Positions 50,078-56,354 of a stretch of DNA of 64,000 bases are shown in pieces. The stretch's first letter is position 1, and each line of letters begins with the position of its first letter. The DNA lies in contig JBDHWQ010000023.1 of NCBI GenBank assembly GCA_039810245.1, forward strand, positions 3,527 through 67,526. The letters are read 5' to 3'. The notes below the pieces were generated by a model. The model made no database searches. It worked only from the letters and a program-made list of their open reading frames with translations, and was not told the origin of the DNA. A program made the position numbers and the translations under genes. This stretch comes from CALDSL01 sp039810245. Its GTDB lineage: Bacteria > Chloroflexota > Anaerolineae > Anaerolineales > Anaerolineaceae.

Positions 50078-50593
50078 ATGACTGCTTTGGAACAGGTACT
50101 CAACTGGGGGCCGCTGCTGCAAACGCGGCGCAACCATGCCCTCGAACACGCTTCGCTGCAAATTCTGGCGCAGAAAATGCCCGGGCTGCGGGCTGCCGGA
50201 TACTCCGACGCCAACGGCTTCTGGGTGCTGGGCGACGTGCCCATCGAAGACCTGCGCCAGGCCGTGGACGAGGCCCAGGCGCGGCTGCGCGCCGGCGAGA
50301 GCCGCCTGGCCATCCACCCTTTCTGCGGCACCAACTTTGCCGCCACCGGCATCGCTGCCGGCACGGTGGGCTGGCTGACCATGCTGGGCACGCGCGACCG
50401 CCGCGACGCCTTTGACCGCTGGCCGCTGGTGATCAGCCTGGTCACCTTCGCCATGATCGCCGCGCAGCCGCTGGGCCCCATGGCGCAGCAGTGTTTTACC
50501 ACCGAGGCCAACCTCGGCCCGCTGCAGGTGGTGGATATCTCACACCAGAAGCGCAACGGTGCTAACGTACTGCGCGTCAGCACGCGATTTTAA
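50078..50593 (+). CDS. DUF6391 family membrane protein
   Basis: The ATG at 50078 follows AAGGAGAAAGG; the open frame upstream overlaps the preceding gene. The 171-residue product begins with RRNHALEHASLQILAQKMPG, the DUF6391 pattern with a conserved His-Ala-Leu-Glu-His. LAIHPFCGTNFAATGIAAGT and two membrane segments follow (about 90-110 and 120-140). The HxxxH/E residues look like metal ligands. It lies 17 bp after the BCD-family gene and is surely co-transcribed. Confidence 0.82.
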   Translation: MTALEQVLNWGPLLQTRRNHALEHASLQILAQKMPGLRAAGYSDANGFWVLGDVPIEDLRQAVDEAQARLRAGESRLAIHPFCGTNFAATGIAAGTVGWLTMLGTRDRRDAFDRWPLVISLVTFAMIAAQPLGPMAQQCFTTEANLGPLQVVDISHQKRNGANVLRVSTRF

Positions 50594-50696
50594 TATTTTG
50601 TTGCCTGTCCGGGGCGAAGCGTCGGCGCAGCAACAAAGATACACTTTTCACCGCTCACCTTGCATTTTGGTTAGCCGCTAGAGAGCGCTTCCAACC

Positions 50697-50735
50697 AAAA
50701 TCCGCGATTCGAGAAACAGAATCGCGGATTTTCGT
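50697..50735 (+). terminator. Intrinsic terminator after DUF6391
   Basis: A perfect 14-bp stem, AAAATCCGCGATTC (50697-50710) and complement (50719-50732), closes an 8-nt loop and is followed by CGTT. It ends the radA-BCD-DUF6391 run. Confidence 0.78.
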
Positions 50736-50788
50736 TATTAACCATAGAACAACACACCACGCAGCCCGCACCACTGAGGATACCTGCC

Positions 50789-51352
50789 TTGAAAGATCTT
50801 TCCCGCCCGATCCGCACGGACGAAACCCTGCTGTGCCACATCCAGCGCAGCCGCCACTGGAGCAGCCTGCTCCTGCGGCTCGCCGGCAGCATCGCCATCA
50901 TCCTGCTCGTCTGGCGCCTGTTTTACTACCTGAACCGCTCCTTCATCGAGAGCTATATCCGCCCGTGGAGTACCTTTGGCAGCTCGTGGCTGATCGTCGT
51001 TAACCTGTTCCTTTCACTGGTGCCGGCGCTGGTGCTGCTGGCCCTGGCACAGGACTTTCTGTACACCTTCCTCGTCGAGCTGTCGCTCACCGACCGGCGC
51101 ATTGTGGGGCGCGTGGGCGGGCTGGTGTGGCTGCGCGAGGTGGATCTGCCGCTGGAGCAGGTGCAGGACGTGCGCCTGGATCATGGCCACCTGTTGATTG
51201 AGCGCGCCGGCGGCCGGCCGCTGCAGGTCTACGGCCTGCCCGGTCCGGAGCGCTTTGTCACCGCGTACCAGGAGCGCCACCTGGCCCTGCCCGCTCTCGA
51301 CGACCCGGCCTACGAGCTGCCCGACGCGTTCACCTTCCAGGGCGCGCGCTAG
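50789..51352 (+). CDS. PH-domain (bPH2/YdbS-like) membrane protein
   Basis: The 187-residue product probably starts at a TTG (50789), preceded by GAGGAT. It has two membrane helices (about residues 28-48 and 65-92) and a bacterial PH domain: ELSLTDRRIVGRVGGLVWLR, EVDLPLEQVQDVRLDHGHLL, then RPLQVYGLPGPERFVTAYQE. The function of such proteins is unknown, though some affect lipid or cell-wall homeostasis. It stands alone between two terminators. Confidence 0.82.
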   Translation: MKDLSRPIRTDETLLCHIQRSRHWSSLLLRLAGSIAIILLVWRLFYYLNRSFIESYIRPWSTFGSSWLIVVNLFLSLVPALVLLALAQDFLYTFLVELSLTDRRIVGRVGGLVWLREVDLPLEQVQDVRLDHGHLLIERAGGRPLQVYGLPGPERFVTAYQERHLALPALDDPAYELPDAFTFQGAR

Positions 51353-51392
51353 ACACCCGTTGACGTGCGGGCAGGCGGTGGAGTTTTTCAAT

Positions 51393-51431
51393 CTCCCCTT
51401 CTTTCCCCGCGCCGGGGAGAGAAGGAGTCAG
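51393..51431. repeat. CTCCCC/GGGGAG palindromic repeat element
   Basis: CCCCTTCTTTCCCCG and CGGGGAGAGAAGG pair across CGC in the gap after the PH-domain gene. Similar C-rich/G-rich palindromes occur near 59700-59724 and 63936-63966, so this is a small intergenic repeat family, probably a non-autonomous mobile element or transcript stabiliser. Confidence 0.5.
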
Positions 51432-51461
51432 GGGATGAGAGAGGTTTTCCTCTCCATTTTC

Positions 51462-51506
51462 CCTTGACCAATCTTGCTTGATTCCGGTCAAGGATTCTTG
51501 TACAAT
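51462..51506 (+). promoter_or_regulatory. SpoVS promoter with overlapping dyad operator
   Basis: TTGATT (51478-51483) and TACAAT (51501-51506) are 17 bp apart. Around the -35 box, CCTTGACC (51462-51469) and GGTCAAGG (51486-51493) form a perfect 8-bp inverted repeat, with AATC/GATT inside. This looks like an operator for a dimeric regulator. The ATG at 51585 is 78 nt downstream. Confidence 0.6.
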
Positions 51507-51584
51507 TTAAGAATATAGCGGACCAGCCCCCTTGGGAAAAGTTTGCTTGCAATGACCGTTTCATGAGAGAAAGGGAGAGGAAGA

Positions 51585-51845
51585 ATGGACGTCATCAAAG
51601 TAAAAGCAAACTCCCGCACTGCTGCCGTCGCGGGGGCGATTGCGGGGGTAATTCGGGAGCATAAGCACGCGGAAGTTCAGGCAATTGGGGCGGGGGCCGT
51701 CAACCAGGCCATCAAGGCGCTGGTGCTGGCCAAGGGCTACCTGGCCGATGATGGCATTCCGATTGTGTGCATGCCCGAATTCGTAGATGTAGATATTGAT
51801 GGCAAGATCCGCACCGCCATCAAGCTTGTCGTTGAGCCCAAGTAA
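51585..51845 (+). CDS. spoVS: Stage V sporulation protein S (SpoVS)
   Basis: The 86-residue protein matches SpoVS along its length: MDVIKVKANSRTAAVAGAIA, GVIREHKHAEVQAIGAGAVN, QAIKALVLAKGYLADDGIPI. SpoVS is an Alba-like small protein required for sporulation in Bacillus, but it is widespread in non-sporulating Chloroflexota and Thermus, where it may bind RNA or DNA. A GGGAGAGGAAGA site precedes the ATG. A dyad operator in the promoter points to tight control. Confidence 0.95.
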   Translation: MDVIKVKANSRTAAVAGAIAGVIREHKHAEVQAIGAGAVNQAIKALVLAKGYLADDGIPIVCMPEFVDVDIDGKIRTAIKLVVEPK

Positions 51846-51934
51846 AAGATTGCCCGGCAAGGATCGCCTGAGGCGCTGCGTACCGGCTGCTTGGCCGGTG
51901 ATGTATAGATAGGCTATGCCACAAGTGGACGAAA

Positions 51935-51975
51935 AGAAACAGGGTTTGCCCGGGCAAACCCTGTTTCTCGTTTTT
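51935..51975. terminator. Bidirectional terminator between spoVS and the deoxynucleoside kinase
   Basis: A 34-bp perfect palindrome of 17-bp arms (51935-51951 and 51952-51968), cored on GCCCGGGC, followed by CGTTTTTAT on the plus strand. It serves the two convergent genes. Confidence 0.88.
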
Positions 51976-52636
51976 ATAACATCACGCTATTGACTTCGTC
52001 GCTGGAGAAGACCACTTCTTCCTTACCGGTCAGCTTCTCCTGCACCTTGCGCACGATCAGGTCTAGGTGTGGCGGGTGCGCCACGTAATCCAGGTCGTCG
52101 GCGGGCACGGTGAGCACCGGGCATTGCACAAAGCCGGCAAACCACTTTTCGTACAGCCCGTTCAACCCTTCAAGGTAATCGGCGCTGATATCGCGCTCGT
52201 AATCACGCGCGCGCTGCTGGATGCGCCCCACCAGCGTGGGCACAGAGGCGCGCAGGTAGATCACCAGGTCGGGCGGGGGCAGAAAGTCGGCCACGGCCTC
52301 ATACAGCGCGCGGTAGGTCTGCCAGTCGCGCTCGCTCATGCTGCCCTGCAGGTACAGGTTTTGCGCGAAGATCTCCGCGTCTTCATAAATACTGCGGTCC
52401 TGGATCACCGACCCCGGGAACAGGTACAACTGGTGATGGATGCGCAGGCGGTGCGAGAGGAAAAAGGTCTGCGAGTGGAAGCTCCACGCCGCCATGTTCT
52501 GGTAGAAGTCCGACAGGTACGGGTTTTCGGTCACCGGCTCGTAGAACGGCTGCCAGCCCAGGCGCTCGCACAGCATCCCCACCAGTGTCGATTTGCCCAC
52601 GCCAATATTACCTGCCACCGCGATGAATTTTTTCAT
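51974..52636 (-). CDS. Deoxynucleoside kinase (dNK/dGK family)
   Basis: The ATG at 52636 follows GAGGGAGCC. The 220-residue enzyme has the P-loop AGNIGVGKSTLVGML (about residues 8-22), EPVTENPYLSDFYQNM with the base-contacting region, the ERS/DRS motif QDRSIYEDAEIFA, and a LID-like RIQQRARDYERDI. It phosphorylates deoxynucleosides (dA/dG/dC type cannot be decided from sequence). It stands 25 bp after the DsbA-like gene and is probably co-transcribed with it. Confidence 0.93.
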   Translation of the reverse strand: MKKFIAVAGNIGVGKSTLVGMLCERLGWQPFYEPVTENPYLSDFYQNMAAWSFHSQTFFLSHRLRIHHQLYLFPGSVIQDRSIYEDAEIFAQNLYLQGSMSERDWQTYRALYEAVADFLPPPDLVIYLRASVPTLVGRIQQRARDYERDISADYLEGLNGLYEKWFAGFVQCPVLTVPADDLDYVAHPPHLDLIVRKVQEKLTGKEEVVFSSDEVNSVML

Positions 52637-52661
52637 GGCTCCCTCACTGCGACCGCGCGCT

Positions 52662-53447
52662 TTATGGAATTTCCCCGGCCAGCTCTTTCTGAATGATTTG
52701 CTGGAAGACCTCAAACGGCTGCGCGCCCACTACCGCCAGCCCGTTGATAAAAAAGGTCGGCGTGGATGAGATGCCCAGGTTGCTGGCAAAGTCAAAGTCG
52801 CCCTGCACCTCTTCACGCGTGCGATTCGTGCTCAGGCATTCCTGGAACTGGCCCAGGTCCAGCTTCAAATCGCTGGCGTACTGCTCGTACACCGCGTTGC
52901 CCAGCTCAGCGCCTTCCAACAGGCGCGCGTGGTACTCGTAGTATTTCCCCTGCTCGCCGGCGCAGTTGGCGGCCTCGGCGGCCGAGTTGGCGTTGAAGTG
53001 GATATTGGACAGCGGAAAGTCGCGGTACACCAGGCGGATCTGGCCGGGAAAGGCTTTTTGCAGCTCCGGCCAAACCTCGGCGTGCCACTTGCGGCAGTAG
53101 GGGCACTCGTAATCGCTGAATTCGATCAGCGTGATCGGCGCGTCGTCCGGGCCGAGGGCGTAATCATCGTCCACCGGCACGTCATAGCGGCGCACGGCCT
53201 GCTGCTGCTGCGCATCCGGCTGCGCGTCGTCCTGCGCGGCGGGCTGGGCAGCGGTGGGCACGCCGCCGCCCGCGTCGACCGACACGCCGGAGCGGCCGTC
53301 GAGGCCCCAGAAGATGTACCCGGCGGCCAGGCCGAGCACGAAGGTGATGGGCAGCAGCGCCGCGAAAAATATCGAGCGCCGGAAGACGATCTGGTCTTCG
53401 CGCCGCGCGCTCGAACGGTCAGGTCGGGGGGTGGGGGAAGCGTCCAT
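52662..53447 (-). CDS. Membrane-anchored DsbA-family thioredoxin-fold protein
   Basis: The 261-residue product has a cytoplasmic basic tail, one membrane helix (about residues 27-48), an Ala/Gln/Asp-rich linker, and a DsbA/thioredoxin domain. The active site is ECPYCRKWH (CPYC) and the cis-Pro lies in SSTPTFFINGL. VYRDFPLSNIHFNANSAAEA is typical of the BdbD/DsbA branch. It should form or exchange disulfides in envelope proteins. TATAAT ends 6 nt before the ATG, so the mRNA is probably leaderless. Confidence 0.92.
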   Translation of the reverse strand: MDASPTPRPDRSSARREDQIVFRRSIFFAALLPITFVLGLAAGYIFWGLDGRSGVSVDAGGGVPTAAQPAAQDDAQPDAQQQQAVRRYDVPVDDDYALGPDDAPITLIEFSDYECPYCRKWHAEVWPELQKAFPGQIRLVYRDFPLSNIHFNANSAAEAANCAGEQGKYYEYHARLLEGAELGNAVYEQYASDLKLDLGQFQECLSTNRTREEVQGDFDFASNLGISSTPTFFINGLAVVGAQPFEVFQQIIQKELAGEIP

Positions 53448-53453
53448 GCCGGG

Positions 53454-53459
53454 ATTATA
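53454..53459 (-). promoter_or_regulatory. TATAAT -10 box, 6 nt before the start codon (leaderless)
   Basis: On the minus strand TATAAT (53459-53454), then CCCGGC, then the ATG at 53447. Confidence 0.62.
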
Positions 53460-53536
53460 CCTGAGAAGCCGCGCGCGGGTGTTCTTTCTAGAAAAAAAGA
53501 CACCCCGGGCGCGGGCGCGTGGGGTGTTGAATCACA

Positions 53537-53563
53537 GCAAGGCAGCATTTGCGGCTGCCTTGC
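53537..53563 (-). terminator. Hairpin after the ferredoxin gene
   Basis: GCAAGGCAGC (53537-53546) and GCTGCCTTGC (53554-53563) form a 10-bp stem with a 7-nt loop, 26 bp after the ferredoxin stop on the minus strand. Confidence 0.6.
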
Positions 53564-53588
53564 ATCACTTTTCCGGATGGGAGAGAAA

Positions 53589-53762
53589 TTATGCGGGGCC
53601 GATTGCGCCGGTGGGGCAGACATCCGCGCACGAGCCGCAATCCTGGCACAGGGCAGGGTCAACGATATAGTTGCCGTCGTCCTGCAGCGAGATCGCGCCT
53701 TCGGGGCATTCGGTTTCGCAAGCGCCGCACTGGATGCAATCGCTGTTAATCATGTAGGCCAT
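53589..53762 (-). CDS. 2[4Fe-4S] ferredoxin (57 residues)
   Basis: The small gene begins at the ATG at 53762 after AAGGATAGTTCC and ends TAA at 53589. The translation starts MAYMINSDCIQCGACETECP and continues with LCQDCGSCADVCPTGAIGPA. The two CxxCxxCxxxC(P) clusters mark a bacterial-type ferredoxin carrying two [4Fe-4S] clusters. It would shuttle low-potential electrons, and its partner is unknown. It stands alone. Confidence 0.95.
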   Translation of the reverse strand: MAYMINSDCIQCGACETECPEGAISLQDDGNYIVDPALCQDCGSCADVCPTGAIGPA

Positions 53763-53923
53763 GGGGAACTATCCTTTCAGAACATGCTTCGGGTGAAATT
53801 GAAGACGTTCCGAGGATAGCACAATCAGACAATTCATGTCAACATTTCTTCTTCGTCGTTTGTCACCGAATCCGGCTGGAATATGTCATATATTTTCTGT
53901 CGATTTGATCGCCGCGCGCATCC

Positions 53924-53952
53924 TTGACATCATCCCAAGCTGGCAATATAAT
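53924..53952 (+). promoter_or_regulatory. Consensus promoter for tRNA-Asn
   Basis: TTGACA (53924-53929) and TATAAT (53947-53952) with a 17-bp spacer are both perfect consensus hexamers. The tRNA starts 14 nt after the -10 box. Confidence 0.88.
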
Positions 53953-53966
53953 ACGGGGGCAATTGA

Positions 53967-54040
53967 TCCTCGATAGCTCAATTCGGCAGAGCGGGCGGCT
54001 GTTAACCGCTAGGTTCCAGGTTCGAGTCCTGGTCGAGGAG
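53967..54040 (+). tRNA. tRNA-Asn (GTT anticodon)
   Basis: The cloverleaf can be folded by eye: acceptor TCCTCGA with TCGAGGA, D arm GCTC/GAGC, anticodon stem GGCGG/CCGCT (one G-T pair) with loop CTGTTAA (anticodon GTT), and T arm CCAGG/CCTGG with loop TTCGAGT. The discriminator is G and CCA is not fully encoded. A strong terminator follows. The 3' end is the apparent integration site of the downstream island, because partial copies recur at 54132 and 59603. Confidence 0.95.
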
Positions 54041-54051
54041 CCTACATCTTC
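54011..54051 (+). repeat. Direct-repeat copy 1 (candidate attL): tRNA-Asn 3' end
   Basis: The 41-bp sequence from the variable loop and T arm to just past the tRNA is exactly repeated at 59603-59643. Its T-arm core reads CCAGGTTCGAGTCCTGG. Integrases commonly use such tRNA 3' ends. Confidence 0.75.
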
Positions 54052-54055
54052 TGCA

Positions 54056-54089
54056 GCCTCGGGCAACGCCGGCCCGAGGCGATTTTTTT
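54056..54089 (+). terminator. Intrinsic terminator of tRNA-Asn
   Basis: GCCTCGGG (54056-54063) and CCCGAGGC (54073-54080) form an 8-bp stem with a 9-nt loop, followed by GATTTTTTT. Confidence 0.88.
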
Positions 54090-54131
54090 AAGGTTCAGGT
54101 TCCACGCCCCCATTGAGGGGATTGTATTCGC

Positions 54132-54178
54132 GTCCTGGTCGAGGAGCCTACATCTTCCGCAGCCTCGGGCAACGCCGG
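54132..54178 (+). repeat. Direct-repeat copy 2: partial tRNA-Asn 3' end plus part of its terminator
   Basis: The 47 bp at 54132-54178 match 54026-54072 at 46 of 47 positions, offset by 106 bp. The copy starts inside the T arm and includes half of the tRNA terminator, whose other arm has decayed. It suggests a second or nested integration event at the same tRNA. Confidence 0.75.
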
Positions 54179-54251
54179 TTTGGGACGCCCTCTTTTTAAG
54201 ATACGAAGCTAGCTTTCCAGGCGAAAAACTGTTGAAATTGAGCAAATTGAC

Positions 54252-54458
54252 TTGCGTTATCTTGATCTGTTGCCCGTTCTGACTTCTTACCTATTAAAGG
54301 ATTGCCGGCCTAAGGGACTGCGGAATTATGGCGAACTGTCTGCAGAAGATGCCGATCAGATCGATCCAATCATCACCCATCTTGCCACTATGTCCATTGA
54401 ACTGACTCGTCTTTTTCCTGCTGGACCGGATGACCGTTCGTCCGACAAAAATAAGTGA
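54252..54458 (+). CDS. Possible small protein, unidentified
   Basis: A 68-codon frame starts at ATG 54252 and reads MRYLDLLPVLTSYLLKDCRP, then GLRNYGELSAEDADQIDPII. It lies between repeat copy 2 and the fluoride riboswitch. The composition is protein-like and acidic at the C-terminal half, but there is no clear ribosome site and I do not recognise it. It could be a remnant of element DNA. Confidence 0.35.
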   Translation: MRYLDLLPVLTSYLLKDCRPKGLRNYGELSAEDADQIDPIITHLATMSIELTRLFPAGPDDRSSDKNK

Positions 54459-54489
54459 GGGTTCGCCATATTTTTGTTACCTTCTTCGC

Positions 54490-54517
54490 TTGACGCCTGC
54501 CAAGTAAGGCTTAGAAT
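54490..54517 (+). promoter_or_regulatory. Promoter for the fluoride-riboswitch/enolase unit
   Basis: TTGACG (54490-54495) and TAGAAT (54512-54517) are 16 bp apart. The expected start, near 54524, is exactly where the aptamer begins. Confidence 0.6.
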
Positions 54518-54520
54518 TAG

Positions 54521-54609
54521 AGAAGCGATGAGGCTCGCTAGGAAAGTATCGAACCGCCGACCACGGCTGATAGCTTCTGTCTGTGACCCCACAAGACAGA
54601 GGCTTTTTT
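54521..54609 (+). ncRNA. Fluoride riboswitch (crcB motif) with terminator, upstream of enolase
   Basis: The aptamer starts AGCGATGAGGCTCGCT (54524-54539; AGCG/CGCT stem), then a short linker with GAAAG, a CCG/CGG hairpin, and CTGATAGCTTCTGTCTG. These match the crcB class (GCGATGAGGC, CGCC, CTGATGGCCTCTACTG in the Thermotoga example). GAGGCT (54530-54535) can form the pseudoknot with AGCTTC (54572-54577, one G-T pair). The same AGCTTC is the left arm of an 11-bp terminator stem (54572-54582 with 54594-54604) followed by TTTTTT. Fluoride binding should block the terminator and turn enolase on. Confidence 0.88.
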
Positions 54610-54657
54610 AATACCTGCCCTCATTCTCGTTGAACCAATTTTCAGGAGGAATACGAT

Positions 54658-55938
54658 ATGAGCAGCATTGATCTGGTCCATGCCCGCGAGATACTTGATT
54701 CTCGAGGCAACCCAACCGTTGAAGTTGAAGTGACCCTGGATAGCGGCGCATTCGGCCGGGCCGCGGTTCCATCCGGAGCTTCAACCGGTATCCACGAGGC
54801 ATTGGAATTGCGCGATGGCGAGAAAGGCCGCTACGGCGGCAAGGGAGTGCTCCAGGCTGTTGAACATGTCAACAAGGAGCTTGCGGAAGGCATATTGGGC
54901 ATGGATGCATTGAACCAATCGGCAGTGGACAAAGCCATGCTCGAACTGGACGGCACCCCCAACAAAAGCAAGTTCGGCGCCAACGCCATCCTGGGCATCA
55001 GCCTGGCCGTAGCGCGCGCAGCCGCTGATGAGGTAGGGCTGCCCCTGTACCGCTACCTGGGTGGCGTAACCGCAAAAACCTTACCTGTGCCCATGTTCAA
55101 CATTCTCAACGGCGGCGTGCATGCCAACTGGCAGGGCACTGACTTTCAAGAATTTATGATTGCTCCAGTCGGCGCGCCTAATTTCCGCGAGGCGCTGCGC
55201 TGGGGCAGCGAAGTCTACCATGCGCTCAAGGGGGTCTTGAAGAGCAGCGGCTACACCACCGGCGTCGGTGACGAGGGTGGTTTTGCGCCCGCGCTGAAAA
55301 CCAACGCCGAAGCCGTGGAAGTCATCTTAAAAGCCATCGAAAAAGCCGACTATAAACCCGGTGAGCAGATCGCCCTGGCGCTTGATCCTGCCTCGAGCGG
55401 TTTTTATGAGGATGGCGTGTACAATCTGCGCACGGAAGGGAAGAAAGTGTCTTCGGCCGAGATGGTCGAAATGTACGCGGACTGGATCAAGAAGTACCCG
55501 ATCGTGGTTCTGGAAGACGGCCTGGCGGAAGATGATTGGGATGGCTGGAAACTGCTCAACCAGACCATCGGTGACAAGATCGAGCTGGTAGGCGATGACC
55601 TGTTCGTGACCAATGTCGAGCGTGTGGCGCGCGGCATCCAGGAAAATGCCGCCAATGCGGTACTGATCAAGCTGAACCAGATCGGCACGCTGACTGAGAC
55701 GATTAACACGATTGAAATGGCCCGCAAGGCCGGTTGGGGTGCGATGGTATCCCACCGCAGCGGCGAGACGGTGGACAGCTTCATCGCCGATTTCACCGTG
55801 GCGATGAGCACCGGCCACCTGAAGACCGGCGCGCCCGCCCGTGGTGAACGGGTCGAAAAATACAACCAACTCATGCGCATTGAAGAAGAGTTGGGTGATG
55901 CCGCCATCTATGCCGGCCGAAAGGCATTTGTCCGGTAG
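54658..55938 (+). CDS. eno: Enolase (phosphopyruvate hydratase)
   Basis: The 426-residue enzyme matches bacterial enolase throughout: REILDSRGNPTVEVEV, PSGASTGIHEALELRDG (catalytic loop), ILGISLAVARAAA, TDFQEFMIAPVG, GDEGGFAP, EDGLAEDDWDGW, GDDLFVTN, LIKLNQIGTLTET, SHRSGETVDSFIADF and GHLKTGAPARGERVEKYNQL. It converts 2-phosphoglycerate to phosphoenolpyruvate and is strongly inhibited by fluoride with phosphate. An AGGAGG ribosome site lies after the riboswitch terminator. If this is the only enolase, the terminator must leak without fluoride; if not, it is a fluoride-induced second copy. Confidence 0.96.
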   Translation: MSSIDLVHAREILDSRGNPTVEVEVTLDSGAFGRAAVPSGASTGIHEALELRDGEKGRYGGKGVLQAVEHVNKELAEGILGMDALNQSAVDKAMLELDGTPNKSKFGANAILGISLAVARAAADEVGLPLYRYLGGVTAKTLPVPMFNILNGGVHANWQGTDFQEFMIAPVGAPNFREALRWGSEVYHALKGVLKSSGYTTGVGDEGGFAPALKTNAEAVEVILKAIEKADYKPGEQIALALDPASSGFYEDGVYNLRTEGKKVSSAEMVEMYADWIKKYPIVVLEDGLAEDDWDGWKLLNQTIGDKIELVGDDLFVTNVERVARGIQENAANAVLIKLNQIGTLTETINTIEMARKAGWGAMVSHRSGETVDSFIADFTVAMSTGHLKTGAPARGERVEKYNQLMRIEEELGDAAIYAGRKAFVR

Positions 55939-56006
55939 ACGATCCAAAAACGAAGGAAAGAGGGCCGGGCAAAGTGGCCCGGCCCTTTCATAATAGGATT
56001 GCGCGT

Positions 56007-56354
56007 ATGAACACCACACTGATTTTGGTGCGGCACGGGCAGACGGATTGGAACCGGGTTGAGCGTTCCCGCGGCCGGTATGATATATCGCTCAATTCGA
56101 CCGGCCTCGAACAGGCTCGCCGGATCGCGCAGCGATTGGCGAAGCGCTGGAATCCGGCGGCCATTTATTCCAGCCCGTTAAGCCGGGCTATTCAAACCGC
56201 GGATGCGATTGCTCTCGCCTGTAATCAAAAGGTAATGCCCGAAGCGGGATTAACGGACATCGATTATGGCGCATGGCAGGGTATGTCACCTATGGAATAC
56301 CGTGTGATAAACATCTTCGCCAAAACTGGTCTGCAGGGGTTCGGCCTCGAATAA
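56007..56354 (+). pseudogene. Truncated histidine phosphatase (phosphoglycerate-mutase-like)
   Basis: The ATG at 56007 begins MNTTLILVRHGQTDWN (phospho-His motif RHGQT). The frame keeps family sequence through YSSPLSRAIQTADAIAL and DIDYGAWQGMSPMEYR (to residue 99), then continues as VINIFAKTGLQGFGLE into the antisense of the MutS-like gene. A full enzyme is about 200 residues; the second catalytic His is missing. The MutS cassette apparently cut it off near 56300. The frame is still open and may make a dead short protein. Confidence 0.75.

Noticed and set aside
54132..54178. Possible second tRNA gene
   Set aside because: Only the T arm and acceptor 3' side are present; no anticodon or D arm, so it is a repeat of the tRNA end.
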